Below, in pieces: positions 48,677 to 61,230 of a DNA stretch of 64,000 nt (position 1 is the stretch's first letter; every line of letters begins with the position of its first letter). The notes beneath the pieces are model-generated. The model made no database searches. It was not told where the DNA came from and saw only the letters and a program-made list of their open reading frames with translations. Source of the DNA: Amblyomma americanum (taxonomy: Eukaryota; Arthropoda; Arachnida; Ixodida; Ixodidae); the NCBI RefSeq assembly GCF_052857255.1, contig NC_135497.1:345873751-345937750 (forward strand), written 5' to 3'. The translations under genes and the position numbers were made by a program.

Positions 48677-48690
48677 GTAACCATGGTAAC
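48677..48690. promoter_or_regulatory. RFX-type X-box (palindromic)
   Basis: GTAACCATGGTAAC matches the RFX X-box consensus GTNRCC-N(0-3)-RGYAAC on both strands. It lies in a CpG-rich stretch just before an AT-neutral region, so a promoter of a nearby gene (RFX factors drive cilia genes) is possible. No transcript was recognised beside it, and a 14-base match can occur by chance in 64 kb. Confidence 0.3.
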
Positions 48691-50026
48691 CACCCTCCTT
48701 GTGCTCACTCGGTCGGTTACGCCGAAAAAAGGAACGGGCGCTTAAGAGCTTAACTTCCTCAACTTGTGAAACCTGCCCACAGATCAACTACAGCGGAAAC
48801 CTTAGGAATGACGTACCAGTGTCATAGTAGAGGCGGAAAACGCCCCGCTGATCTGCTCGCAACTGCTTCGCCTGACCGATTCACTCGCATTTTATGCGAG
48901 AGCTTACGCAACTATACCAGATTGAGAACTTCACCAGCTGCTTACAGATGTCCTCAATTTCATTCTCGTGTATTATCAGAAATTCTTCGCACTCTCGACT
49001 ACCGCCCCACAAAATAATCTCCACAAGAAAACTTCCGGGCATATTGGCACTCCTGAGAGCGATAGCCTGTCTATACCCTATCATCGGTCAGTTCTGAACT
49101 TGATTAATTGTGGAAACCGGTTTTCATGCATATAATTAATTACATGTACGCTTTGAGGCAGTCGTGAACGTGAACAAATTAGGTAACAAGTCTCTTATGT
49201 AGATTTGGCGGTTGAAAGGAGACAGGAAGCGTGCGAAAGCTCTTTTATGCCACCCATGGCGAGGTAAGCGCGCTCATGCGTTGACGACAAAACCGGTTAT
49301 GACCAAGTGCCCCTCAAAGCGGCGCTCCAACTTCAGGTAGTGCGAACGGGTTTTAAGAACGCAATTCGTCTTTGCGCAACACTCGCTTAATACAATTCCC
49401 TTGACGGACATTCCACTAGCAAACGTGCGACTGGCCGCTGGATAGCCAGCAGGACGAGACAGTCGCGAACGACAGCATGAAAGCAGTCTCCTAAATTGGA
49501 CCGGTAGGAGAAACGGCACCTAGTTAGTTGCCCCAACCCACTACCCATTTAAGGGGAAATCAATACCAATTTTCTGGGGTTAAGGAAGGGTCTTTCTTCT
49601 CAAAGGGCTTTAGTCGATAAGCTCCGCACACCAGGGTGCGCTAAAGCTGGTGACAAAAAGAAAAAACTAAAAGGCAGAGAAGAGGATAGTTTTAGAGGCG
49701 CCCGCCTAACTCAACCATTTAATTACATTCAACCTTTGAACTGCTCCTTTTTACTAGGACTGAGGGCGATATAAGAGCTTTATTTTGCAAGCTTCTTAAA
49801 AATGTAGGGCGCGCTGTAATTCCTGTTTACTGCCGCTGCCAGTGCATAACAAACGCACGCACAAGCTAAGGTTTGCCAGTGCAGAACGTTGAAGCGCAGA
49901 GATGCCGGAGACGCAGCAGTCACATCCTGAGTCGCTTTCGGCACTTGCACGTTGGTGCAGTGAGTGGATAGGTGTGGAGGAACAAGTGCCTGCGCCTGGC
50001 AGTGACAAAGCCATTAAGACTGAGGA

Positions 50027-50027
<1 letters not shown>

Positions 50028-50100
<73 letters not shown>
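50028..50100. repeat. (ATC)n trinucleotide repeat, about 24 units
   Basis: Perfect ATC repeat, continuing into ACAACATCACCAAC. In overlapping frames it codes poly-Ile, poly-Ser or (minus strand) poly-Met, so the long frames spanning it are artificial. Confidence 0.97.
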
Positions 50101-51017
50101 ACAACATCACCAACAGCCAGCTCCGAGGGCTGCGAGTTCGAACGCAGGCCACTGTTTCTTTGCTAGTCGACACGCTGAGCACAAACAATGCGCCGACCAA
50201 GAAATAAGGTGAAGTTCGAGGAGTTCCTGCTAAGGCAGCTTCCAACTGCTGCTGTGAAAAACTTCGCCAGACAAGGAATCGAGTTTCCAACATCGAAACA
50301 AGTGGACCCACGCCAAATATAACAGCACCATAGACACACTCACCTTCAGCTTGCTTCTCGTGCGACGAAAGCTTCTGTCTTGCCTGCCAGCTAGGAATTC
50401 GCCTAGCGCTTCTGGCGAAGCTGGATCACAACACATGCCGAACACCGGGACCATTTCAACTGACCTGTCATCAGCCCTCACCATCCTCGCCGTAGGGCCC
50501 CTGCAGCGTTCAAAAGCGTCCCTCGGGAATCTCCACAATGGGTGCGCCCTCATCTTAAGGGAAGGTAGCGTTTCTGCCTTTCCACTAAACACCCAGTTCA
50601 GTTATAAGCCGGATTGGTTCCTTAGGTTGCCACTACTGTCTCAGAGACATTGCCAACAGAATTGTTGAAGATGGCCTGGGTTTGTATTCGGCGCCAAAGG
50701 TTTCTGCGGCTTCACGGTCCGACTCTGGCTACAGTGCATTACATGCAAACGGCCCAATGTGCGTCTATCACACCCAAAAACGCGGGGCCTGCCTGGGTAC
50801 TTTTTGTTGAATGGTCTGACCAGCACTGCTACATTGTCCACGCCGGCAACAGAAATGGAGACACCAGGCTGTTCTGCAGCGTGAGTCTATAGCCCCATTT
50901 ACGGCGTAATAGCGGCACGCTATCTTTTGAACTGGGCGCTTCTGTATCTTCACTCAGCAAAGACTCCTCCCCCCTCCCATCTCACCCCTCTCCCCAAATA
51001 ATAATAGAATTTTACGA
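50101..51017. other. unassigned sequence, no gene recognised
   Basis: Frames of 60-120 codons exist on both strands; none shows a known motif. A C-rich run lies near 50967. Confidence 0.5.
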
Positions 51018-51193
51018 GCCAAAGTAACACAGTGGGCTTTGAGACACATCGTCTTGAAGAGCTCCAGATTAATTTGAGCCACCTGGAGCTCATTAAAGCG
51101 CACCGAAATCTCACTACAAGGACACTTTATCGAAATCGTGGCCTTGGATTCAAGCAGCTGACCGCGATAGCTATTGAGCCACTGCAGCGAGTG
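51018..51193 (-). mobile_element. old degraded tRNA-derived SINE, second tick subfamily
   Basis: On the minus strand: CTGCAGTGGCTCAATAGC (A-box remnant), GCTGCTTGAATCCAAGGCC (B box lost), a diverged body, then GATTTCGGTGCGCTTTAATGAGC and AGCTCCAGGTGGCTCAAATTAATCTGGAG. The motifs occur in the right order but with many changes. The AAATTAATC..GGAG and AGATTTCGGTGC features differ from Ruka and fit a second SINE family of ticks. Among the oldest insertions here. Confidence 0.65.
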
Positions 51194-52119
51194 CTGCTAT
51201 CCGTAGTCTAGCATGCACATGATTGCAGGTCTCTCGTGATTGGACCGCAAAACATCTCGAGTTACGTGGACACGGGCCCTGCAACCACTCTCTGCTGAAC
51301 TTTGATTGCCAAACATGTTCGGTTTATACAGTTCCTTCCCTTCCTAACCAGAGGCAATGCTCGACATACAAAAAAAGGCCTGTAGCAACCAGGCGCCGCC
51401 TCTTGATGTTAATTCTACAATGCAGTTACATAAATCAGAGACCCGAAAACAACGGTATAAGAAAGCATATGGAAGCTGTAAAAAAGAAAACACAGCCACA
51501 CAAGGCAGAGTAAGCCCCGCTTGTGCCTACAATTATAGCCGGTGGCACCAGCCATGGCCACATTCCTTAAGCTAGTAATTCTTTCGACGCAGCGCTCACT
51601 CGCCCGAAATCCTCGCGTTTAAATTGGTGCTGCTTCAACAACAAGGCGAGCATGGCGAATCAGCGTGCGGATGAAAGACCATGGCGGTAGCAGAACATGA
51701 CCGAAGGCAACACAGGCCGACAGCGAATCACGTGGCGTCCCTATTCAACTCTCTGCACTTTCCAGCGCTCTCCTCCGAAGATATTATGCAAGAATTCTTT
51801 TGACCGAGCAGACGATGCTATTCCACAAGACAAATGGATCCGAAAAATGCGGTACCTTTAGTAGAATCGACGTACTTGTTTTCAACGCTAGCACTCTGGT
51901 CGTTTCGTGCGTAATTTCATCGCGATAAAGATATGCAGCACAGAATACACATTACATCCCGATCCGCCACGTTACTGAATTATACTCTGTTGACAATAAA
52001 GAAGCCATACCGGGTCCGAAACGTCAGTTCTATTCTTTCTGACTCGGTCAGTAACTCAATTCCTTGGTTTCAGTTAACGTTAACCATTTAGAGGAACTTT
52101 ATCGTCGCGTATTCCCAGC

Positions 52120-52566
52120 TTGCGCATTCCGGATCGACGCATGGCTCTGCACTGGGTGCTACCGAACGCGTTGGGCACATGCGATGCGCCGTTTTTACCA
52201 GACGCGCGAAAACGGTCGCTAACAAACAAGGTGCAAGATGCAACTTGTCCGCTGCTGTCGTGCAATGCAGAATCACTGCAAAACACGGTCTGTCGGTCGT
52301 ATGCGCTTATGGACGCCCTATCCTCCTGGCTGCACGGTTGCATCACAGCACGCCCCTTCGACACAGACAAGATATCCAGCAAGGCTAACTGCTCGCTTCT
52401 CCAACCCGAACGCGTATTAGCAAAAGCGCTCTTTCCTCTCGAGAGCAATAGAACAACTGCGCTGGCTGATCTCGAGGCGAGCCTGTATGAAAATTTCGTC
52501 TGTTCTGCCGCCTTCAGTTCCAAGATTCTTCCGTGTAGGCCACCTGAACCTCGTGCACTCAAATAA
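52120..52566 (+). other. ambiguous open frame, about 148 codons, unknown product
   Basis: The plus frame has no recognisable domain but a balanced composition and several cysteines (CDAPFL, DATCPLLSCNAES, CRSYALMDALSSWLHGC). The minus strand is open over nearly the same interval (52080-52562, 160 codons), so one of the two is a shadow of the other or both are chance. The plus frame ends with a TAA that lies inside an AATAAA hexamer, unusually compact if it were a real gene end. No TATA box was seen upstream. I regard a gene here as unlikely but worth recording. Confidence 0.15.
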
Positions 52567-53988
52567 AGACAAATTGCACGCCACTATGTCTCGAGAACGT
52601 GTTCCCCCGTGCTCTTGTCCCTCTCAACCCAGCTACACAACTGCGGAGCCACAATTCTTGTACGTGCTGCCAAATATAGGTGCTCCCCTTGCACTTCTTT
52701 AGCGCCGTCAGAATTGCATTTTTTTTACTTATCACGCTGTCAAGAGCACAGGGGCTCTAAGTCGGTGCCCTTTTTTTGTGTTATCTGGGATAAAAGCATT
52801 GCGCGGACAGGCCGACATGGGAAACGAGCTTGTGGGAGCGAAAGAAGAAAAAGAGAAGCATATGGAAAAACAGAACAGGATTAAAGATCAAAGAGTAAAG
52901 AAAGTATGGCCCGGGAAATATATCTTGGCAGGAGGGACGGACGCAGGACGAGGCAAACATCGTCAGAGTCGATCTTGATGGATGAGCGGATCCTGGCGCC
53001 TTCACCTTGCTATGGGGCGCAGTTTCGCAGGTTCAACATGGACTTGCGAAAAACAAAAAAAAGGAAGAGAAAAATAACGTCTGTTTGCGCGTATAGGAGG
53101 AGTCGGGGAGTCAGGAAGGAAATGGGGAGGGTTGTAAGGGCTCGTGGAAAAAAATGAGGACTTTCTGTAATCCCCTGCAGCGCTAACAACGCAACTTCCC
53201 ACTCCCCTGAATTTGTTTCTGTTCAGTGCCCCTGGCCTTTATCGCCCACGGCACCGTAACTAGATGGGAAAGTGTGAAGACGCACCGTTTCGACATCGCT
53301 TACGAAATAACTCCCACATTTTATCATTTGCGAAGTATCTGACAACTGTCCTTATTACTGTCCAGAGAAAAAATTTCAAAATTAAAATTACAAAAGCTCA
53401 GGCTGGGAGCACGTTTCCTTTTCAGTGTGTATCTGTGTTTTGAACCTAATTTCTTTCCTCGGGTTGCTTCGAAAAGGAGTTCTTTTCTCCTCCTCTAAAC
53501 GCGTATTCCACTAATTTTTTCCACTTGTCGCAGCACCCGGGCAAAAAAAAATGACGGCAGAGAAATTTGTTCATATGGGCTTCGTCCGCACACGATACAA
53601 CTTCCTTCAACGCATTCCTCATGCCAATTTCGGCGTGCTTCTTCTCATAAGTTCCCTCCACCTTTTCCCGTCGTGAGCAGTATCCGCGGACAGTCTCTCC
53701 CGAAAATCTCTTCCCGCCAGTTCTCCAGATATTGTCTGGTGTAGCCATCGCCCTATTCCTTTGCGCGCCTTTTCCAGCTCAGCGAGTGAATTGAACCTCT
53801 TGCATATACTCATACGCAAGAAATGGAATTGTGCCTGTGGTTTGAACGATATGCGCCGCAGTAACGAAAGTATTATAGGCAGAAGAATTACAGCTTCCAT
53901 CTACGAATACAAGGAAACACACTTTTCGCTTACTGGGTATACGTGTGTGAAGTGTGCGCGTTTGTGTACAACGAAGGAGAAGAACGCG

Positions 53989-54044
53989 CCACACGCACAG
54001 CCACACGCACGGCCACACGCACGGCCACACGCACGGCCACACGG
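53989..54044. repeat. 12-bp minisatellite (CCACACGCACGG), about 4.5 units
   Basis: Four nearly perfect tandem units and a partial one. In one plus frame this reads HARP repeated, which lengthens a spurious open frame. The unit length keeps the frame open. Confidence 0.9.
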
Positions 54045-57000
54045 GCGTACGTACGCTCACTTTCACCGGCCACTTGGCTTCTCATTAATTCACTATTTCA
54101 ATCTCACTCGCTCTCACGCACTGCACTCTCCGTTCGCACCTGCCCCCACGCGGCCTCTTCCAGCAACTAGCAACAAATGTGCAGCAAAAAACCGCACTTA
54201 CAGATGAGAAATCCGGGCCAGTCAGAGAGAAAATAGAGAGAAACAAAAACGTACCTCGCAGAGGAACCTATTTTGATGTACGCCTTCATACCCGAAGCCC
54301 TTTTCATCTCGCGAAGCCATTCGAAAACGACTGCCGTGAAAGATGGCTATAAATTGAAGACAGCGGGAGAGGCGCTTCGAGAAAAATAGTCTGCTGAGCT
54401 TCCAAGCTTCGACTGCTTTCTTTTCGCCCTTCCGTTCTATATTTAAGTAATGCTTCGGGCTAAGTTTTCTTTTTGTTGCCTTCTCTCCTGGAGAGCGGTG
54501 TCGTGCGCGACCGTGATGAAAGTCTGCAAAAGGGGGGCGCAGCAAGGCTGTCGTCCTCTTGTGTATGGCAGGAAGTAAGAAGCGAAAGGGAGGGACAAGC
54601 GACGTACCAAGCTTATCGCTAGGTGCAGGTACAAAAACGTAAATACACGCACAGAGAAAAAACAAATTACTTTCTCGGGTCTTTCGATGAAGACTTAAAG
54701 GCAGTTACAAAGTTTGAAAGCAGAGCCTTTCCAGGTCTTATACTTCCCAGGAGCAAGTGGAGTAATCGTGAACACAAGGCGGAAGAAAAGTGGATGCTAC
54801 TGATTCTGCTGCTGCACTTGCAGCGCTTACGTTCATGGCCAGGTACTTACAGCCATGCTGCTTTTGAAAAAGTGCGTAGACGGAGTAAAACGATAACACA
54901 TTAGGAAAAAAAAAACAGCCGGAGGAAAACGTGCTACACTCTGTGCAACGGAAGAATGGGCACCCTCGTGACTATTTTAGGTAACTTCATGGCTGTTACT
55001 TGATTACCTAGACTCTCGCAGAAGCATGTATAAGACCGTATCGACAAAAATCGAAAGCTCCAGCTAGATTTACTGTTAAGCCATTGACACGAGAGTTGTT
55101 TAAGTAATGAAATTATTCTGGCTCGCTAAATTCACTCGTAAGAAGTATTTGAAGTCTAATCACACCAGGACGAAAAAAAACAACATGGGAACTACACGAA
55201 AACCAGTCAAGCACGCCTCCCAGTACTCGATCTCCGCGCTTACAAACGAGAATAGTGATTCCAATGACCATGGCAGAAAAATAACAGATTGAAGTCAAGT
55301 TTCTTTCTCAGCTGCCTTCCTTCCTTCATTCATTTCTCTTTGCTTTTAACGTTGGCCAAGCACACGACATACGAGCTATTTGTAGTTCTCTTGGGCACAC
55401 AGAACCAGTTTCATGCGTACATAACTGCAACCACCCTGCGATAACGAAACGAAGGCTGTTTTTTTCTATTTTGGTTTTTATCGTGGCTAACAACAAAATA
55501 AACAAGAATTTGAGCTCACAGGAACGATATGTGATCCTTTAGGCGTGCTCAGCAGGCGCAGCATTCGTCAAGAAACAGGTCCATCACCACAGGGTGGAAA
55601 AACAACGCAAGCAACAGCAAAAACTACAATGCGACAGCCACCTATAGAAAGCCATTCAAAACACACAACGAGCGGAGGACGTTAAAGGAATTTAGTAGAA
55701 GCTGAGAGGGGAAGATATATGAAAATGAACGGCGGAAATGAAAAATCTTTTTACAGGTCCTTTTCTTTTTTATGGGCCTTCAGAGATGGTGACCCAACTA
55801 GGTGCATGATACAAAGCACGAAATGTGCTGAAGTGGTCATTTTAACGGCGCTGGTGTCCCGACTTCTTTTGTGCTATCTGTGGAGCCAGTCAAAAAGGTG
55901 CGTGTGAGGAATGTTACGGTTTATAATCACTAACGGGGTCAGATGGTAGCAGAGTCTGCGAACCACGCTACACGAAATAACATCGCCTCCAGAATAAAGT
56001 AAACGCGCTGGAGTGAACTAATAGAAGCTGCAGACGATTACATGCTGTCACGATTTTAATCGCAAAAAAAGAAGAGTTAACCCGTTCCACTTATGCACGA
56101 AATGACGGTGAGCTTAAAGATGCCCTCAGCTCTCAACATACGCAGACGTGGGCGAGCGGAGGTCTCGCTAGTGATTAAGCACAAAGCTGCCAGACTTTTT
56201 TTTTTTCTGGGTTACTGGCCATGGCGTGGTCACACGGCTTATTCTTTCCTTTCCTCCACTCGTTCGTATCAAATTTATTCTGGTTGTTTGCGCGAACAAA
56301 CTGCCCTCTTTCATCGATTTTTTTATTTTATTTACTCCAGAAAATGCGTTTCTTTCTTCAATGGTTGAAAAGTAGATCTGGTCGAGTTTTTTTTTTTTCG
56401 TCGCTTCAAAGGTCGCATTCGAGGTGGTGTTACGATTTTGAAGCATGCCGCAAAACCTTCTGTTACTATATCCGCACAAACACTGACAAAAAATACTGGC
56501 GTGGAGGGCTTTAGAACAGAGCCATCTGTTCGCCCACCGGATCTACCCGTGTGGCAAGGCTCAACGGGATGAGGTAGTTGGATCTGAAAGATCTGGGCAG
56601 AGCCAAAGCCTCTACCTCGTGTTCACGTTTTACTTTGTGGCCGGTAATGCTAGGCGCCAGACGGAAGGGCTTCGCGAGTCTAAAGCTCTCGGTGGCAAGC
56701 TCCTCGGCAGAGAGATGCTTGCACATCGCACTCAGAGAAAAAGGAGGAGAAGGGGTCCGCTTCTTTCAAACTTCGTTTTTCATCTTGAAAGCAGCTCAGC
56801 CTTGTCGTCGTGAGACGAAGCCGAGGGGGCAGACGATGAGCCCGTGACAATAACATGGTCGTCGGCCGAAACACTGCAGAGTGGACAATGGCTGGCGCCT
56901 TCGGCTTTGGTAGGAGCACTTCGATGTCTAAGCGGTTTCCAAGGAACTACAAATTTTCGTTGATACTACGTCTCCTATTAAAGCCCCAATCAACAGTCGT

Positions 57001-59318
57001 ATGCCAAAAACTGTTCGCGATGGTTGCGGCCCAGTCTTGGAACCTCGCGAGAGGCGACCGCAGAACTGTTATAGGGAGACAAACAACAGAACGAAAAAAC
57101 CTGCCAACTTAAGGTGGCGCCTCTCGTTATTTCGTCTGCCACCGGTTTGCTGCGCAAATACACTGTGTCGCGAATATAAAGTTCGCAATTCCGGGCCTCC
57201 ACACTCAAGAAAGAGAACAATCCTTGCAGAGAGAATTTAGAAATGAAACACGCGTTAGAATCATAATTAGCGAGAATAAATCATGTCGCTGTTCCTTTGA
57301 GCGCGTGCTCGAGGCGACACATTTCCATAACTGCCACAGCGACGTGTCATTTTCTGCCACCGCTATTACTGCCTGCTGAAAGCCGCCGCAGCTGTGAACG
57401 CAGTCGGTGGCGGGCGCCTCATTCGCGAGCGAAATCACGCTGCGCATTGCAGAAATTTCCACACGCAAAAAGTGCACCTCCAGGCAACAGCGCAGCTTTT
57501 TCCATCCGCGTGCTTATTAAAAGGAGCAAAACCATGCAGCCGAGCTCATTTAAGACAGTTGTAAGTTAAACCGCCTCATTTTGCGGCAGAATGCAAATGA
57601 GGTACTTTGCGGTCGTCTCGTCTGCGCTGCAGTGCTGCGGCAGGGCATGACGACTGCCAAAGGGCAGTGCTCACTATCTGCACCCTGTCGCTGTTTTTAA
57701 ATGCCCAACCAGAATGCGGAGATGAAAAAGATGCGAGAGTGACCCATTGCTGCAAAAATGAACGCGCCATCGGATTGGGTGGCTTCTGCGGCAGCAGGAA
57801 CAGTGCCCCCTGAATTGCCCCGTAATTAAAGCAGGCCAGTTGCGACCGGTCCGAGGAATCACAACTACGTCACCTCGCGTTCTCGAAAGGGTCGCCACTG
57901 CAAAGCCGACATGGCTGCGCGGTAGTAGAGGGAGAGTAAGCAGACGATCGATATTGTAGCTCGTTGTTAAAAAGCCTGCATCTTCATTCACAAATGGCCT
58001 GGTAACTGCTTCTGTCAGTGACTCTTAGAGCGTAATTTCCTGCAAGTGAAATGTGAAATGACGTTGAGTGCTGGAGCATTATACATCTATGGTCGTGGAA
58101 TGGCGTGTGCGAGGTAGAGTTCAGGGCCCGCGGCTAGACACCTAGCCAGAGTTAAACAACTGGGTTGTTTTTAAATAACAATAAATATATGTCTTTTTGT
58201 GCTTATTACACTTCTGTGCGGTCGAATCTAGAAAAAAAGAATTGTTGCGGAATTGCTCCACGAGCACGCACACACCACATGCCGAAAGACAACCGCGCGA
58301 AACATTTCCCTACTCTCGACAGGGTTAAACATGAAGACACCTTCCCTCTGTGGTGCCTCCATTCTGATCAGCGGAGGGCTCACCACCCGAGATCAGCGCC
58401 AAGTTTAAGTCGCACGTATCCGACACAGCCATTAGCACGTAGGTGACACGCATGTGCCCACGAGTGTTCCGACAGCCCAAAACGCTGGGAACGCCACTGT
58501 TGCGAGATCAAATATTGCCAGAGATAATTGGCCCAATAAATGCACTGTTTGCCTGCACTCCCAGCCCTGCACTCGCGCGGCCTGCTCCGCTTAAGCATCG
58601 AGCATAAAACTAGCCACACTGAGAACTTTTCGGGCAGAGAAGCTTTTTTTTTCCTGCCCTCACCCGCTTGCGTAAAATTCTGGGGTGAAACTGAGGGTAA
58701 CTTAAAAGCAAATTGAAATTCGGGCCAGGGACGTTCGCCTTCTATACCCACTAATTTACCAATCTATTTCCCCCTTTTATAAAAGCTAGCTGCGGCCCAG
58801 ATTCCTTCGAGGCCACGCAAGCCATTTATTTCTTTCGGTAGGCTTGAATACCCTGAGAACCGACCTCTTCATTTCGCGCTTTTTGTCTGAACTCACGACT
58901 TTAAAAGCATCGCGGAAGACTATTCTACGCGGTTTCTAGATCTGCTTATAACAACATCAAAAAAGAAACCGGAACGCTATTCACAAGGCGCTTTCAGGAA
59001 GGCGTAAACCTCCGTTTTTGTGTAGTGTCAATGGCTGAGCTTTCCTGCACTAACGTCGGTCTCTAAAGGCAAGTTTAAGAAGTAGGCCTATACGTTCCAA
59101 TGTACTTATGCTTCAGACAGTGTGAGTAAACCAAAACAGTTCACGTTAATTTTCAGTCACTGCATTGTAGCAGTAACCCTCATTAGTCAAGTCAAGCCGT
59201 TAAAGAGCATAAAAAGCCTTTGCTCAAGGCAGCTGGGCTGAAAAGTGAATAGGGACCCTGTCGAAGAAAAAAATGGGCAGAAGACTACGATAGTCGGTAA
59301 TGCGAAATATGAGCGCAA

Positions 59319-59520
59319 CTCTGGGTGTCAGGTGGCGTTTTACGCTGGTATATGGCCGCCCTCCGGTATCTTATGTTGGCAGCCACCTACCAGGTGGCGT
59401 TTCGCTCTGCTACTTGGACAACCGGTTGCGACAACGACGCCGACCGCTACGCAGACAACGCCGACACCGACGACGCGGAACGCAGGGACGGGCGCCTAAG
59501 AGCTGTGCTCTAATACACAA
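59319..59520. repeat. possible dispersed repeat with internal duplication
   Basis: CAGGTGGCGTTT occurs twice, 62 bp apart (59329 and 59391), followed by a stretch of GACAACGCCGACACCGACGACG-like ACG-rich units and the ending GGGCGCCTAAGAGCTGTGCTC. This mix resembles repeats I recall from tick genomes, but no second copy in this window confirms it. Confidence 0.3.
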
Positions 59521-59957
59521 CATGAAATTTTATGTCAAAACCGAATCTTTGTAGTAATTCTGGACAAGAACTTGTAGTAACAAGATAAACTTGAGAAGTT
59601 ACCATAGAATTTTGAGCAGTATTATGCTGCCTCTTCTCGTAGTGACAGTACAGAAAAATCTGTCGTTACGACAGGAGAGAAATTTTTGTCGAATTTTGGG
59701 CATTAATCTCTCGTCTTTCTCGACAGGGATATGTCTCATGCTTTTATTACAGACGCATTAATCAATACAAAAACAAAAAAAAGATATGTGTATTGCAGTT
59801 AGAAATATAATTGTATGTTTGGTAAGATGTTTTCGTCGCTGTTTTTTGTACGGTTCTTCCTCCTTCCCTCTATGACGCTGCTGCATATCACGAGCTTTAG
59901 TGATAAAGAATAAAAACTTCCCTGCTTGCTCATATCAGCTAGTCAGAGGATTTCATT
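59521..59957. other. unassigned AT-rich sequence
   Basis: AT-rich with one local near-inverted word pair (CTGTCGTTACGACAG near 59660-59675). No coding or transposon signal recognised. Confidence 0.55.
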
Positions 59958-60192
59958 TTATGTGGTTTAAAGTCCCAATTAAAGCGACTCAGGCTATGAG
60001 GGACGCCGTAGTGGAGGGCTCCGGATAATTTCGACCAGCTGTGGTTCTTTCACGTCCACTTACATCGCACAACCCGAACCCGGGCCTCTAGCATTTCGCC
60101 TCCAGCGAAAGGCGACGGCCGCTGTTTGGATCGAACCTGCGTCTTTCGGGTCAGAAGCCGAGCACCATAACTACTGAGCCACCGCGGCGGCT
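59958..60192 (-). mobile_element. tRNA-derived SINE, Ruka-like, full length
   Basis: On the minus strand it starts GCCGCCGCGGTGGCTCAGTAG, with a near-consensus A box and an intact B box GGTTCGATCCA. It has the GGAGGCGAAATGCTAGAGGCC segment, a changed GTGGACGTGAAAGAACCAC motif and the CTCATAGCCTGAGTCGC 3-prime region. It lies immediately before the RTE-like relic. Confidence 0.88.
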
Positions 60193-60259
60193 GGTGAGAA
60201 GGCTGAAACGGTACTAAGTAGGCATAATAGGCAGCAAAGAACACCTTAGTAATCTCCAA

Positions 60260-61230
60260 TTCGCAGAAGGGATACCTTCCTCAGTAGCTCAGGAGATGAA
60301 CTGCAGCTCATGACTGGGGAGCTAACAAGCAAAGCAGAACGCTAGGTTTACAAATAAATACGAAGAAAACTGGTGCCTAAAAATCTGGGGAGAGAACAAC
60401 AATTTACAATGGTACCCAGGCACTGAAAGTAGTAGGGGTCGCATATCTAGACAGTGAGAATAAAATAAGAGGAGGACAAGATTGTGTTGACGCAGCTATA
60501 CAGATACAAACCTGAGCTTGGTGACGTAAAAAAAAAGCGTGAAAAGTTCCCGGGCCACAATGTCTGCTTTTCAATTGGGTACCTAGAAATGAACGTGTAT
60601 CGTAGTTTTGTCCTCCCAATAATCACCTCTGGGATAAAAAAACATAGCGGCCGACGAAAATACTTTAAACTGGTTTGAGAAGGGCGCAGTGAGCTGTGGA
60701 AAGGAAACAGTAGCGGTGGTATGAGAGGTTCATTGTTCCCAAGGTGCACTTGTGCTAGCGAGGGACCACGTGGTGGAGGACTGCGGATTACTTGCGACCA
60801 CCCGGAAGTACTTTTCCCCGCGAATGGCATGGCACAGCAACGCCAAGTTATCGCAGTTGTCCTGCAGTGAATACCGCCAGCGCGGCCGGGACTCGATTTC
60901 ACGATTTGGTTGATAGCCATTCAGCAACCGCGACGGATGCAAAAGGAAAATAGAAGATTGTACGGGTACCGTTTCGAGACAGAAAGAGAACAGCGTGGTA
61001 GTCATTGCGGAAGCGAAGGGAACGTAGTGAACATGTGTGGCACACATTTAGTGCTAAAAAATATTACCAGCGGTACCTTCGGATAGAATAGAGGATTCAG
61101 AACAATGAGAAAAGTAGCCGAGGGCAATAAAAGTTCATGCGGAGAATTTGAATGACGAAATTCGAGGAGACAGGGCAGTGGACGGCTGGCGCAGCATAGA
61201 GATGACTGGAGACTAGTTCAAGAGGCCAGG
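60260..61230 (+). pseudogene. RTE-like non-LTR reverse transcriptase relic, interrupted by a SINE
   Basis: Short matches to the C-terminal half of an RTE-type ORF2 occur in the right order across different frames: SSSGDELQLMTGEL (after the place of the catalytic ADD box), GLQINTKKT (family: GL.IN..KTK), then VYRSFVLPIITSG (family: LF.ACVLPVL.YG) near 60590-60640. Beyond an inserted SINE there is a DDWRLVQEA-like ending near 61200 (family: DR.EWK.L..A). Many stops and shifts. The catalytic YADD region itself is not recognisable, so the assignment to RTE rests on motif order. Confidence 0.5.
60745..60938 (-). mobile_element. old degraded tRNA-derived SINE inside the RTE-like relic
   Basis: On the minus strand: CCGTCGCGGTTGCTGAATGG (A-box remnant), GAAATCGAGTCCCGGCCGCG (B box altered) and a diverged 3-prime part with CGCAAGTAATCCGCAGTCCTCCACCACG. 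It splits the relic between its FVLP and DDW motifs, so it inserted after the RTE-like copy. Considerable divergence indicates that both are old. Confidence 0.6.

Larger units (their letters stand above)
44285..50027. other. unassigned sequence with CpG-rich patches; no gene recognised
   Basis: CpG-rich blocks at about 45720-46010, 47690-48240 and 48590-48730 are open in many frames. The 192-codon plus frame (45303-45881) and 149-codon minus frame (47739-48188) are compositional, without domains. An RFX-type X-box is listed separately. AATAAA occurs on the plus strand near 46430, without a recognised coding sequence before it. Confidence 0.45.
51194..59318. other. unassigned sequence, no gene recognised
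   Basis: The largest block without an identified element. It includes an ambiguous open frame (52.1 kb) and a small minisatellite (54.0 kb), both listed separately. An octamer ATGCAAAT (POU-type site) lies near 57592 in sequence of uneven, possibly conserved-looking composition (57560-57850). Long frames elsewhere, e.g. minus 54222-54665, have no known domain. No RNA gene seen. Confidence 0.45.

Noticed and set aside
49796..50311. 171-codon minus-strand frame
   Set aside because: Extended through the ATC repeat as poly-Met; the flanks show no family motif.
57586..57600. POU octamer ATGCAAAT as a defined enhancer
   Set aside because: An 8-base match is expected by chance in 64 kb and no neighbouring gene was recognised.
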